From Candidatus Altarchaeota archaeon (GTDB lineage: Archaea; Altiarchaeota; Altiarchaeia; IMC4; SCGC-AAA252-I15): a DNA stretch of 5,064 bases. The stretch covers positions 1 to 5,064 of the forward strand of contig JAPKXP010000110.1 in NCBI GenBank assembly GCA_026394745.1. The letters are read 5' to 3'. The position numbers were made by a program, and so were the translations under genes. A model generated the notes under the pieces. It did no database searches. It was not told the origin of the DNA and worked only from the letters and a program-made list of their open reading frames with translations. Position 1 is the stretch's first letter. Each line of letters opens with the position of its first letter. Shown here in pieces: positions 1 to 5,064 of this stretch.

Positions 1-462
1 GGCGGCGCTCACATGGTGTTGAATCCTGAGCCTCGGCTCCTCGAGCATTTCGGGGTCGCAGGCAAAGAAAGAGTCAAAATGCCTTTCCCGGTTTACACGG
101 CCTCACCCAATAACAGTACGAGAGACGGGGTTGAGTTAAGAATACATGCTGTGATGGACAACCCGATGCCTACCCGCGTGAAGGTGCTGGCACAACTTGG
201 CATGGACGGCGTAGGCTTGGCGAGGATGGAGTCTGAGTTAAGGTACATAGGCTATGGGTGGACCTTCACTCCAGGAGACCCCAGAAGCAGGGAAGTGCTG
301 AGACAACACATATTCGGCGTCTTATTGGAGGCTGTTGATGCTTACGAGAAGGATTCCCTTCCTGAGCTAAAAAAACGCCCCTTCTACATCAGATTAACCG
401 ACATAAGGCGTGGCGACCCCAACAAGATGCCACCTGTATTAAGCAGGTCATGCCCTCCATGA
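1..462 (+). CDS. PEP-utilising enzyme (PEP synthase/PPDK/EI family), N-terminal part of C-terminal barrel; 5'-partial and broken
   Basis: The reading frame is open from the window's left edge and ends at TGA 460-462; the ATG at 13 is probably internal, because the frame continues upstream (GGAH). The fragment shows the start of the PEP-utiliser C-terminal TIM barrel: the motif GVGLARMES (counting from the ATG at 13, Arg71) and YIRLTDI (Arg127) correspond to the two PEP-binding arginines of the family. Their spacing of 56 residues equals that between Arg561 and Arg617 of Clostridium symbiosum PPDK and is longer than the 36 of E. coli EI, so a PEP synthase or PPDK-like enzyme is more likely than a PTS enzyme I. 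Such enzymes interconvert pyruvate and PEP through a phosphohistidine domain, which would lie left of the window. Family homology holds to about DIRRGDPNKM (near 420); the last residues before the stop look like out-of-frame sequence. The matching remainder of the barrel continues in another frame from about 430. Confidence 0.72.
   Translation, partial: GGAHMVLNPEPRLLEHFGVAGKERVKMPFPVYTASPNNSTRDGVELRIHAVMDNPMPTRVKVLAQLGMDGVGLARMESELRYIGYGWTFTPGDPRSREVLRQHIFGVLLEAVDAYEKDSLPELKKRPFYIRLTDIRRGDPNKMPPVLSRSCPP
405..452 (+). other. Frame change and missing block in the PEP-enzyme gene
   Basis: Family homology leaves frame 1 near 420 and resumes in frame 3 near 430. From the second PEP-binding Arg (codon 391-393) to the Asn of the ND pair (492-494) there are about 34 codons. 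The same interval is 122 residues in E. coli EI (Arg332 to Asn454) and 151 in C. symbiosum PPDK (Arg617 to Asn768). So roughly 90-115 residues are absent, including the family's metal-binding Glu (EI Glu431, PPDK Glu745). A simple one-base indel cannot explain this; a deletion of a length not divisible by three, or an assembly join, can. The exact breakpoint cannot be placed from this sequence alone. Confidence 0.65.
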
Positions 463-848
463 AAGACGTAGTCGGCTTCAGCATAGGCGTGAACGACATA
501 ACCCAGGAGGTGCTTGGGCTGACCCGTGATGCGGAAGGCTACGACCAGCTTCACCCAAAAGTCCTGAAGCAAATCAAAAGAGCAAAGGAGAATGCAGACT
601 CCATGGGCCTTAAGGTTAGCGTCTGCAGCAACATAGCGGAGGAGCCTGCAGGCATCGTCGCTTTGATAGGCCTTGGTATACTTGACATAAGTATTCCTGT
701 AGTGAGCGCGGAGCTTGTTAGGCGGACGGTCAACAGGGTCGATTCTTCAAGGGCGAAAGCGGAAGTCGATAGCATACTAAAGGATTCTGACTCGCGAGTC
801 ATTACCGGTTCGGAGGTCAGGAGAAGGCTTGGCTTACTGCTGGAATAG
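450..848 (+). CDS. PEP-utilising enzyme, C-terminal end of barrel; frame-shifted continuation
   Basis: This 132-residue frame carries the end of the same PEP-utiliser domain. GFSIGVNDITQ (residues 9-19) matches the FSIGTNDLTQ signature; Asn15 and Asp16 match the Mg-binding pair (Asn454/Asp455 in E. coli EI), and Arg26 lies ten residues after the Asp, as Arg465 does in EI. Next come YDQLHPKVL and VSVCSNIAEEPAG, where Cys59 corresponds to the catalytic cysteine (EI Cys502); the usual CGE is CSN here. GLGILDISIPV is the usual final strand. ATG 450 overlaps the upstream stop (460-462), and AGGT at 445-448 is a weak ribosome-site candidate, so coupled re-initiation is conceivable. However, homology seems to extend upstream of the ATG in the same frame (about 430 on), which argues for a disrupted single gene rather than a genuine second gene. 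A separate 132-residue protein could not form the whole barrel. The frame ends at TAG 846-848. Confidence 0.7.
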   Translation: MPSMKDVVGFSIGVNDITQEVLGLTRDAEGYDQLHPKVLKQIKRAKENADSMGLKVSVCSNIAEEPAGIVALIGLGILDISIPVVSAELVRRTVNRVDSSRAKAEVDSILKDSDSRVITGSEVRRRLGLLLE

Positions 849-849
849 T

Positions 850-2331
850 TTACTTTACGTATTCTCCCGTCGCTACGATTCTGCCTTGCTCGTCTGGTTT
901 CACAACCTGCCTAAGCCTCTCCGCAACATTCAGCGCGTTGGAGCTTATCTCAAAGTGCTTTGCCTTTATGTTGTACAAAGCGACCTGATCACCCGACCTT
1001 ATGTAAAAACAGTATCCCAAGACCATTACGGGCGCTACTATAACGCTCCCTCCCTGCAGGTCTTGGACGTTGTTTTTTTCATCGATGACAAGATAGCCGC
1101 GCTCCCCCAGGTTTGCCAGACTCTCGACGTTCGTGACCTTAATCCTCTCCCTCCTTATACCGTTTATGTTCAATTGGCCTGAAGCCAACTCGCCGATTGA
1201 TGATTCAATGGCATCAGGCTCTCCGGTGTAGGCGCTAAGGCAGAGGTCCGGGCTGTAGCCAAGCCTGAGCAGGTGGTTGGCAATCAGATTAAGATTCTTC
1301 TCCACTTCTATCGGTGGCGAACCCGCTAAACCGCCTGTAATCTGGAAGAGGGGTTTCCCGTCTCTTATTGTTATAGCTCCAGGAAGGAACTTACCCCGTT
1401 CGGTCTCATTTATCCCGTAGTCTATCAGCATCTGCTGGTGGCCTGTCCCTATCTCCTCAACAAGCATAAAACCCGGGGTCGGAGCTATGTTTATTGAGGC
1501 TGAGTGGGCATCGCTGTCTAGGAACATCACAGCACGATCGAATGAGCCCATCGCCCTACCTGCAATAACCTCCTCCTTGTGTTTTACAAGCAGGCTGATG
1601 AGGCAAGGCGTCTCAGCGGTGGCCTTCATGAAGGCCTCCCACAGGAGTGCGTTATCGAATTGTCCGCGTCCCTCAACGAAACCTATCTCCACTCGGTCCC
1701 TGACTAGCATCGTGTAAGCTGGTTTTTGGCACACGTTCAATGAAGCCTCCGCGATTTTAGCGCAGTTTCCAAGCGTGTTGTAGTCCGGGTAGTAGTTGTT
1801 GAATGTACTTCCACTGCTTGCGGCCATACTCCCCGGCATATTACCCCAGACAGTCGTCATTATATGCAGGCCCCTAGCTCCGGGCGGGATTTCACCGAGC
1901 GCGAATTCCCTCGCCTCTTTAGGGGCATAAGATGAAGTCGAAATCAGGGCGTCAAGAACTGCTTCGGGATTTTTCAGGGAGCGGAGCGCCAGGCCGAATA
2001 CCGCAAAGCCCGTGCCTGTTGGCGTTTCGCCCCAGTCCCCCAGACCGGGTCTCGAAACTCGTACTATCTTCTCCCAAGCGGCGTCGTTGTCAGCGAAAAC
2101 TTTTTCCTTGAACAGGGTGTTGAAGATTGCGTAATACCTTGAAAGTATGCGCTCCGGGTTGCTTGATTCCCTCAGTGAATTCTTGACTTCCTCCAAGACA
2201 GCGTGCGGATTTTTGAAAGCCTTCATAGCAACGCTCTCCATGTCGGATATCCTGTCCCAGCACGCATTCAGCTTCGGCGGCAAGTCGGAAAGTTCCGAAT
2301 GGTGTTTTTCCCCCGCCCTGTGAATTACCAT
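850..2331 (-). CDS. Conserved-looking hypothetical protein, 493 residues, function unknown
   Basis: I do not recognise this protein. It is a long uninterrupted frame starting at ATG 2331-2329 and ending at TAA 852-850. I see no signal peptide or membrane segment, so it is probably cytoplasmic. The first ~140 residues look mostly helical and contain two similar stretches, KNPHAVLEEV (40-49) and KNPEAVLDAL (120-129). The middle (about 145-340) is mixed, with Gly/Ser-rich runs such as GNMPGSMAASSGS (163-175), a FLDSDAHSAS stretch (270-279), IGTGHQQ (294-300) and ITGGLAGSPP (331-340). The C-terminal ~100 residues look beta-rich (GGSVIVAPVMVLGY, 427-440). Six cysteines (24, 190, 201, 243, 364, 441) form no obvious metal-binding CxxC pair. 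The start is supported by a TATA-like element about 25 bp upstream, fitting a leaderless mRNA; no Shine-Dalgarno is visible. It is convergent with the PEP-enzyme fragment (one base between stops) and divergent from galU. Neighbours do not reveal its role. Confidence 0.85.
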   Translation of the reverse strand: MVIHRAGEKHHSELSDLPPKLNACWDRISDMESVAMKAFKNPHAVLEEVKNSLRESSNPERILSRYYAIFNTLFKEKVFADNDAAWEKIVRVSRPGLGDWGETPTGTGFAVFGLALRSLKNPEAVLDALISTSSYAPKEAREFALGEIPPGARGLHIMTTVWGNMPGSMAASSGSTFNNYYPDYNTLGNCAKIAEASLNVCQKPAYTMLVRDRVEIGFVEGRGQFDNALLWEAFMKATAETPCLISLLVKHKEEVIAGRAMGSFDRAVMFLDSDAHSASINIAPTPGFMLVEEIGTGHQQMLIDYGINETERGKFLPGAITIRDGKPLFQITGGLAGSPPIEVEKNLNLIANHLLRLGYSPDLCLSAYTGEPDAIESSIGELASGQLNINGIRRERIKVTNVESLANLGERGYLVIDEKNNVQDLQGGSVIVAPVMVLGYCFYIRSGDQVALYNIKAKHFEISSNALNVAERLRQVVKPDEQGRIVATGEYVK

Positions 2332-2350
2332 GTTAATTATCGAGGAAAAT

Positions 2351-2361
2351 CAATTTAAAAG
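2351..2361. promoter_or_regulatory. Shared archaeal TATA-like element between divergent genes
   Basis: The 54-bp gap between the two divergent ATGs contains CAATTTAAAAG, with the palindromic core TTTAAA at 2354-2359. The core centre is about 25 bp from the ATG of the minus-strand gene (2331) and about 30 bp from the ATG of galU (2386). Archaeal TATA boxes usually centre about 25-27 bp upstream of the transcription start, so both mRNAs would begin at or within a few bases of their start codons. A purine-rich stretch just before it on the + strand (GAGGAAAA, 2342-2349) could be the TFB-recognition element orienting transcription towards galU. No second TATA-like sequence is evident. Inferred from spacing and composition only. 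Confidence 0.5.
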
Positions 2362-2385
2362 CGGCCTTCCATATTGTTATCCACA

Positions 2386-3240
2386 ATGAAAGCGGTAATT
2401 CCTGCTGCGGGACTGGGAACAAGGTTTCTTCCGGCTACAAAGGCCATGCCCAAGGAGATGCTGCCATTGGTCGACAAGCCTTCAATACAGTTCGTCGTGG
2501 AGGAGTGCGTCAAGTCGGGGATAGACGACATACTAATCATAACAGGCCGCGGAAAGAGGGCTATTGAAGACCACTTCGACCACAGTTTCGAGCTTGAGAG
2601 CCTGTTGCATCATAAGGGCGATAACGAGCTACTCCGAGAGGTCCGATCCATCTCGGAGATGGCTGACATACACTTCATAAGGCAGAAGGAGGCGCTGGGG
2701 CTCGGCCATGCGGTCCTGCGCGCCGAAAAGCACGTCGGCGACGAACCGTTCGTAGTGCTTCTTGGTGACGACATAGTCTTCTCGAAGAAGCCCTGCACCA
2801 AGCACTGCGTTGAATTATACGAGAAGTATTCCGGGCCCATCATCGCCGTCGAGAAGGTTCCGCGCAACATGATACAGCATTACGGCGTGATAAAAGGCAA
2901 GCCGCTTGGAGGCAACGTGTACTCCATAGACGACATGATCGAGAAGCCTAAGTCAGAGGACGCTCCTTCGGACTTGGGCATAATAGGCCGCTACGTGCTC
3001 ACTCCGGAGATATTCGATTCCCTTAAGAAGACTCCGCGGGGTGCCGGCGGAGAGATACAGCTAACCGACGCCTTAAAGTCCCTGAACAAGAAACAGAAGA
3101 TGTACGCGTGGATTATAGAAGGCGTCAGGTACGACTTAGGCAACAAGTTCGACTACATAAGGGCTTCCTTGGACTACGCCTTAATGAGGCCTGACATAGG
3201 CAAGCAGGTCCGCGAATACATCAGGGGGTTGAAGGCATGA
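2386..3240 (+). CDS. galU: UTP-glucose-1-phosphate uridylyltransferase (UDP-glucose pyrophosphorylase)
   Basis: The enzyme makes UDP-glucose and pyrophosphate from UTP and glucose 1-phosphate in the cytoplasm. The 284 residues are close to the usual length for the prokaryotic GalU family. Visible motifs are the nucleotide-binding loop [20 protein letters not shown] (7-26) with its Gly-rich turn, Arg13 and Lys23; [10 protein letters not shown] (100-109); the metal-site region LLGDD (126-130); IEKP (185-188); [10 protein letters not shown] (221-230), and YDLGNK (249-254). An in-frame TTG at 2374 would add four residues, but ATG 2386 is preferred: it gives the canonical MKAVIPAAG start and sits ~30 bp from the TATA-like element, whereas the TTG would lie upstream of the expected transcription start. 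There is no Shine-Dalgarno, consistent with a leaderless mRNA. The stop overlaps the next start (ATGA), so the two genes are probably co-transcribed. A closely related nucleotidyltransferase of other sugar specificity cannot be fully excluded, but the motif set is typical of GalU. Confidence 0.93.
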   Translation: MKAVIPAAGLGTRFLPATKAMPKEMLPLVDKPSIQFVVEECVKSGIDDILIITGRGKRAIEDHFDHSFELESLLHHKGDNELLREVRSISEMADIHFIRQKEALGLGHAVLRAEKHVGDEPFVVLLGDDIVFSKKPCTKHCVELYEKYSGPIIAVEKVPRNMIQHYGVIKGKPLGGNVYSIDDMIEKPKSEDAPSDLGIIGRYVLTPEIFDSLKKTPRGAGGEIQLTDALKSLNKKQKMYAWIIEGVRYDLGNKFDYIRASLDYALMRPDIGKQVREYIRGLKA

Positions 3241-4163
3241 GGGTTGTGGTCACCGGAGGAGCGGGGTTCATAGGCTCGCACTTGTGCGAGAGGCTTTTAC
3301 GCGACGGAAACAAGGTCGTTTGCGTCGACAATCTGGTTACCGGCTCGCTGAAGAACATAAAGCATCTCAGGAATAAAAAGGATTTCGAGTTCCTGAAGCA
3401 GGACGTGTCCGAGAAGATTCAGGTCGCAGGCAAAGTGGACTATGTCATGCACTTCGCAAGTCCCGCGAGCCCCATAGACTATCTCGAGCTTCCAATCGAG
3501 ACGCTGAAGGTCGGCTCGCTCGGAACCTACAACACACTCGACCTTGCGAAATACAAGAAAGCGAAGTACTTCCTCGCATCCACCTCGGAGGTCTACGGCG
3601 ACCCGCTCGTGAACCCGCAGCCTGAGACCTACTGGGGCAACGTCAACTCGGTCGGCCCGAGGAGCGTCTACGACGAGGCTAAGAGGTTCTCCGAGGCATT
3701 GACCATGGCATACCACCGGGTCTACAAGATCGACACGAAAATCGTGCGCATATTCAACACGTACGGGCCCCGCATGAGGAGGAACGACGGGAGGGTCGTA
3801 CCATCGTTCATAGACTCCGTACTCAACAACAAGCCCATAACCATTTTCGGCGACGGAAGCCAGACAAGGAGCTTCTGCTACGTGGACGACCTCGTCGAGG
3901 GAATAGTTCGTTTGATGAACTCCGGCCTTAATGAGCCAGTAAACCTAGGCAACCCCTCTGAGATAACCGTTCTTGAGTTCGCGAGAATAATCAAGAAGCT
4001 GACCAACTCCGATTCAGAGCTCGCCTACAGGAATCTTCCAACAGACGACCCGAAGGTGAGGCGCCCGGACATAACCAAGGCAAAGACGAAGCTTGGCTGG
4101 CAGCCTAAGGTCAGCCTGGAGGAAGGACTCCTCAAGACAATAGACTACTTTAAGAACTGCTGA
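3237..4163 (+). CDS. uxs: UDP-glucuronate decarboxylase (UDP-xylose synthase), extended SDR
   Basis: This enzyme oxidises UDP-glucuronate at C4, decarboxylates it and reduces the intermediate to UDP-xylose using tightly bound NAD. The 308 residues are a full-length extended SDR. The Rossmann motif [10 protein letters not shown] (6-15) is followed by the family-typical PASP (76-79), STSEVYGDP (115-123), [19 protein letters not shown] (132-150), [10 protein letters not shown] (171-180), [10 protein letters not shown] (211-220), NLGNPSE (236-242) and [10 protein letters not shown] (270-279). Glu118, Tyr145 and Lys149 are the likely catalytic residues. The dTDP-glucose dehydratases, close relatives often confused with it, have an Asp-Glu pair in STDEVYG; here it is Ser-Glu, which together with PASP and YWGNVN favours the decarboxylase. 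The start overlaps the galU stop by four bases (ATGA), implying translational coupling; a GGGGG run at 3224-3228 lies about ten bases before the ATG. The substrate requires a UDP-glucose 6-dehydrogenase, which is not in this window. Confidence 0.9.
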   Translation: MRVVVTGGAGFIGSHLCERLLRDGNKVVCVDNLVTGSLKNIKHLRNKKDFEFLKQDVSEKIQVAGKVDYVMHFASPASPIDYLELPIETLKVGSLGTYNTLDLAKYKKAKYFLASTSEVYGDPLVNPQPETYWGNVNSVGPRSVYDEAKRFSEALTMAYHRVYKIDTKIVRIFNTYGPRMRRNDGRVVPSFIDSVLNNKPITIFGDGSQTRSFCYVDDLVEGIVRLMNSGLNEPVNLGNPSEITVLEFARIIKKLTNSDSELAYRNLPTDDPKVRRPDITKAKTKLGWQPKVSLEEGLLKTIDYFKNC

Positions 4164-4177
4164 GTACAACAGTTTTT
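4152..4177 (+). terminator. Candidate terminator hairpin at the end of the galU-uxs unit
   Basis: AAGAACTG (4152-4159) can pair with CAGTTTTT (4170-4177), an 8-bp stem with one G-U pair and a 10-nt loop that contains the uxs stop codon. The 3' arm ends in five Ts. Archaeal RNA polymerase terminates at U-rich tracts, so the T run may matter more than the weak, A/U-rich stem. The same T tract could instead be part of a promoter for the next gene. Confidence 0.3.
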
Positions 4178-4182
4178 AACAT
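4173..4182 (+). promoter_or_regulatory. Possible TATA element for the epimerase gene
   Basis: TTTTTAACAT lies about 38 bp before the ATG at 4216. With usual archaeal spacing, transcription would start near 4202-4204, giving a short leader of some 12-14 nt. The match to a TATA box is modest, and the gene may instead be transcribed by read-through from galU-uxs. Confidence 0.3.
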
Positions 4183-4185
4183 ACG

Positions 4186-4203
4186 AATCTGCTAAAGCAG
4201 ATT
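4186..4203. repeat. Perfect 7-bp inverted repeat in the uxs-epimerase gap
   Basis: AATCTGC (4186-4192) and GCAGATT (4197-4203) are perfect inverted copies separated by TAAA. The element lies between the possible TATA sequence and the predicted transcription start of the next gene, where an archaeal repressor could bind. It could also form a small hairpin in a read-through mRNA just ahead of the ATG. The symmetry is seen directly; the role is inference. Confidence 0.5.
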
Positions 4204-4215
4204 TGATATTTAAGA

Positions 4216-5064
4216 ATGAGCAAGGTTCTAGTAACCGGCGGAGCGGGATTCATCGGCAGCAACGTAGTAGACCTTCTAATCGGGAAAAAATACGACGTCG
4301 TGGTTCTAGACAATCTGTCCACTGGCAAGAGGGAGAACGTCAACCCTAAGGCGAAGTTCATCGAGATGGACATAGGGGATGAGAAACTCGATTCAGTATT
4401 CAGGAATGAAAAGCCGGAGTATGTCGTACACCACGCCGCGCAGATTGACGTCAGGAAGTCCATCGCAGATCCGGTGTTCGACTCGAAGGTTAACATAATC
4501 GGTTCAATAAACCTTTTGGAGTGCTGCAGAAGGCACGGCGTAAAGAAGATAGTCTACGCCTCCTCAGGCGGCGCAGTCTACGGCGAGCCAAAATACCTTC
4601 CGGCAGGCGAAGACCATCCGATACAGCCGTTGTGCCCTTACGGCGCCTCCAAGTATGTCGTGGAAAAATATGTCGAACTCTACGGCATGAACTACGGCAT
4701 AGACTACACGATACTACGGTACGCCAACGTATACGGCCCACGTCAGGACCCGCTGGGCGAAGCAGGCGTCGTGGCGATATTCACGGGCAGATTCATGGAA
4801 GGCAAGACGCCGGTGATTTTCGGCGACGGAGAGCAGACCCGTGACTTCGTGTACGTGAAGGATGTCGCCCTTGCCAATTTGATGGCGCTCGAGAAGAAGA
4901 CTAATGAGAAGGTATTCAACATCGGCTCCGGAGTCGAGACTTCAGTCAACAAGATAGCACAAGAGCTGAAGAAACTCACAAACAGCAAAGTTAATCCAAC
5001 ACACAGCCAGGACGTTAAGGGGGAAGTCAGGAGGATAAGCCTGAAGATAGAGCGTGCGAAAAAA
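4216..5064 (+). CDS. galE: UDP-glucose 4-epimerase-like NAD-dependent SDR, 3'-partial
   Basis: The frame opens at ATG 4216 and runs off the right edge after 283 codons, with perhaps 25 residues missing relative to the ~310-residue family. GalE-type epimerases interconvert UDP-glucose and UDP-galactose through a 4-keto intermediate with bound NAD. Visible are the Rossmann motif [10 protein letters not shown] (7-16), LDNLSTGKREN (31-41), HHAAQIDVRKS (72-82), ASSGGAVYGEP (115-125) with Ser117 as likely catalytic hydroxyl, the YxxxK pair Tyr142/Lys146 in CPYGASK, RYANVYGPRQDP (168-179), GEAGVVAIF (181-189), and GDGEQTRDFVYVKDVA (203-218). The SSGGAVYG and GEAGVV signatures place it in the short epimerase group found in archaea and thermophilic bacteria such as Thermotoga. 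It is a distant paralogue of the preceding decarboxylase. No Shine-Dalgarno is evident. The exact substrate (UDP-glucose, UDP-N-acetylglucosamine or UDP-uronic acid) cannot be fixed; 4-epimerisation of a UDP-sugar is well supported. Confidence 0.85.
   Translation, partial: MSKVLVTGGAGFIGSNVVDLLIGKKYDVVVLDNLSTGKRENVNPKAKFIEMDIGDEKLDSVFRNEKPEYVVHHAAQIDVRKSIADPVFDSKVNIIGSINLLECCRRHGVKKIVYASSGGAVYGEPKYLPAGEDHPIQPLCPYGASKYVVEKYVELYGMNYGIDYTILRYANVYGPRQDPLGEAGVVAIFTGRFMEGKTPVIFGDGEQTRDFVYVKDVALANLMALEKKTNEKVFNIGSGVETSVNKIAQELKKLTNSKVNPTHSQDVKGEVRRISLKIERAKK

Noticed and set aside
369..375. A run of seven As as the cause of the PEP-enzyme frame change, by sequencing slip or programmed shifting.
   Set aside because: Family homology (RPFYIRLTDI) continues in the same frame after the run, and a slip cannot explain the missing ~100 residues.
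1073..1079. T7 tract on the + strand as a terminator for the PEP-enzyme gene.
   Set aside because: It lies over 200 bp past the stop and inside the coding region of the convergent gene, where it encodes Glu-Lys-Asn; there is no stem next to it.
829..1182. A 117-codon open frame on the + strand overlapping the end of the unknown gene.
   Set aside because: It lies wholly antisense to the C-terminal coding part of the 493-residue frame apart from its first bases, has no recognisable motif, and overlaps the PEP-enzyme end in another frame; it is a shadow.
2374..2385. TTG start adding four residues to galU.
   Set aside because: The ATG at 2386 gives the canonical N-terminus, and the TTG lies too close to the TATA-like element to be in the mRNA.
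4560..4587. Gly at the catalytic Ser position of the epimerase (Gly118 against E. coli GalE Ser124).
   Set aside because: In the related group with SSTGGAIYG-type motifs the hydroxyl residue sits one position earlier, which here is Ser117; the enzyme is probably intact.
4521..4844. A 107-codon arginine-rich + strand frame inside the epimerase gene.
   Set aside because: It is an out-of-frame reading of a strongly conserved epimerase region; its arginine-rich, low-complexity product is typical of a shadow frame.

Overview
The window looks like a piece of an archaeal chromosome. Translation starts lack a clear Shine-Dalgarno sequence. A TTTAAA TATA-like element sits about 25-30 bp from two start codons, as expected for leaderless archaeal transcripts. 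ATA (Ile) and AGG (Arg) codons are common in the genes. I cannot fix the lineage from the sequence alone. There are no RNA genes, insertion sequences, CRISPR arrays or phage genes that I can see.

Layout. Positions 1-848 (+) carry the C-terminal catalytic (TIM-barrel) part of a phosphoenolpyruvate-utilising enzyme of the PEP synthase / pyruvate phosphate dikinase (PPDK) / PTS enzyme I family. It is split over two reading frames and lacks a central block of the barrel, so as written it is broken or misassembled. Positions 850-2331 (-) hold a 493-residue soluble protein of unknown function whose stop codon lies one base from the end of the PEP-enzyme fragment (convergent). Positions 2332-2385 are a compact divergent promoter with one TATA-like element. 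From 2386 to the right edge runs a nucleotide-sugar cluster on the + strand: UTP-glucose-1-phosphate uridylyltransferase (GalU type), then UDP-glucuronate decarboxylase (UDP-xylose synthase) overlapping it by 4 nt, then, after a 52-nt gap with two small hairpins, a UDP-glucose 4-epimerase-like SDR enzyme cut by the window edge.

How the genes work together. GalU makes UDP-glucose. The epimerase would convert UDP-glucose to UDP-galactose. The decarboxylase would make UDP-xylose from UDP-glucuronate. The linking enzyme, UDP-glucose 6-dehydrogenase, is not in the window and must be elsewhere if the xylose branch works. The likely outlet is surface polysaccharide, glycolipid or protein glycosylation (inference). 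A PEP synthase-like enzyme would feed gluconeogenesis, which also supplies hexose phosphates, but nothing in the sequence ties it to the sugar cluster by regulation.

The points most worth a second look are the internally deleted PEP enzyme, the unrecognised 493-residue protein and the shared divergent promoter. I do not see convincing evidence of a new multi-gene system here.
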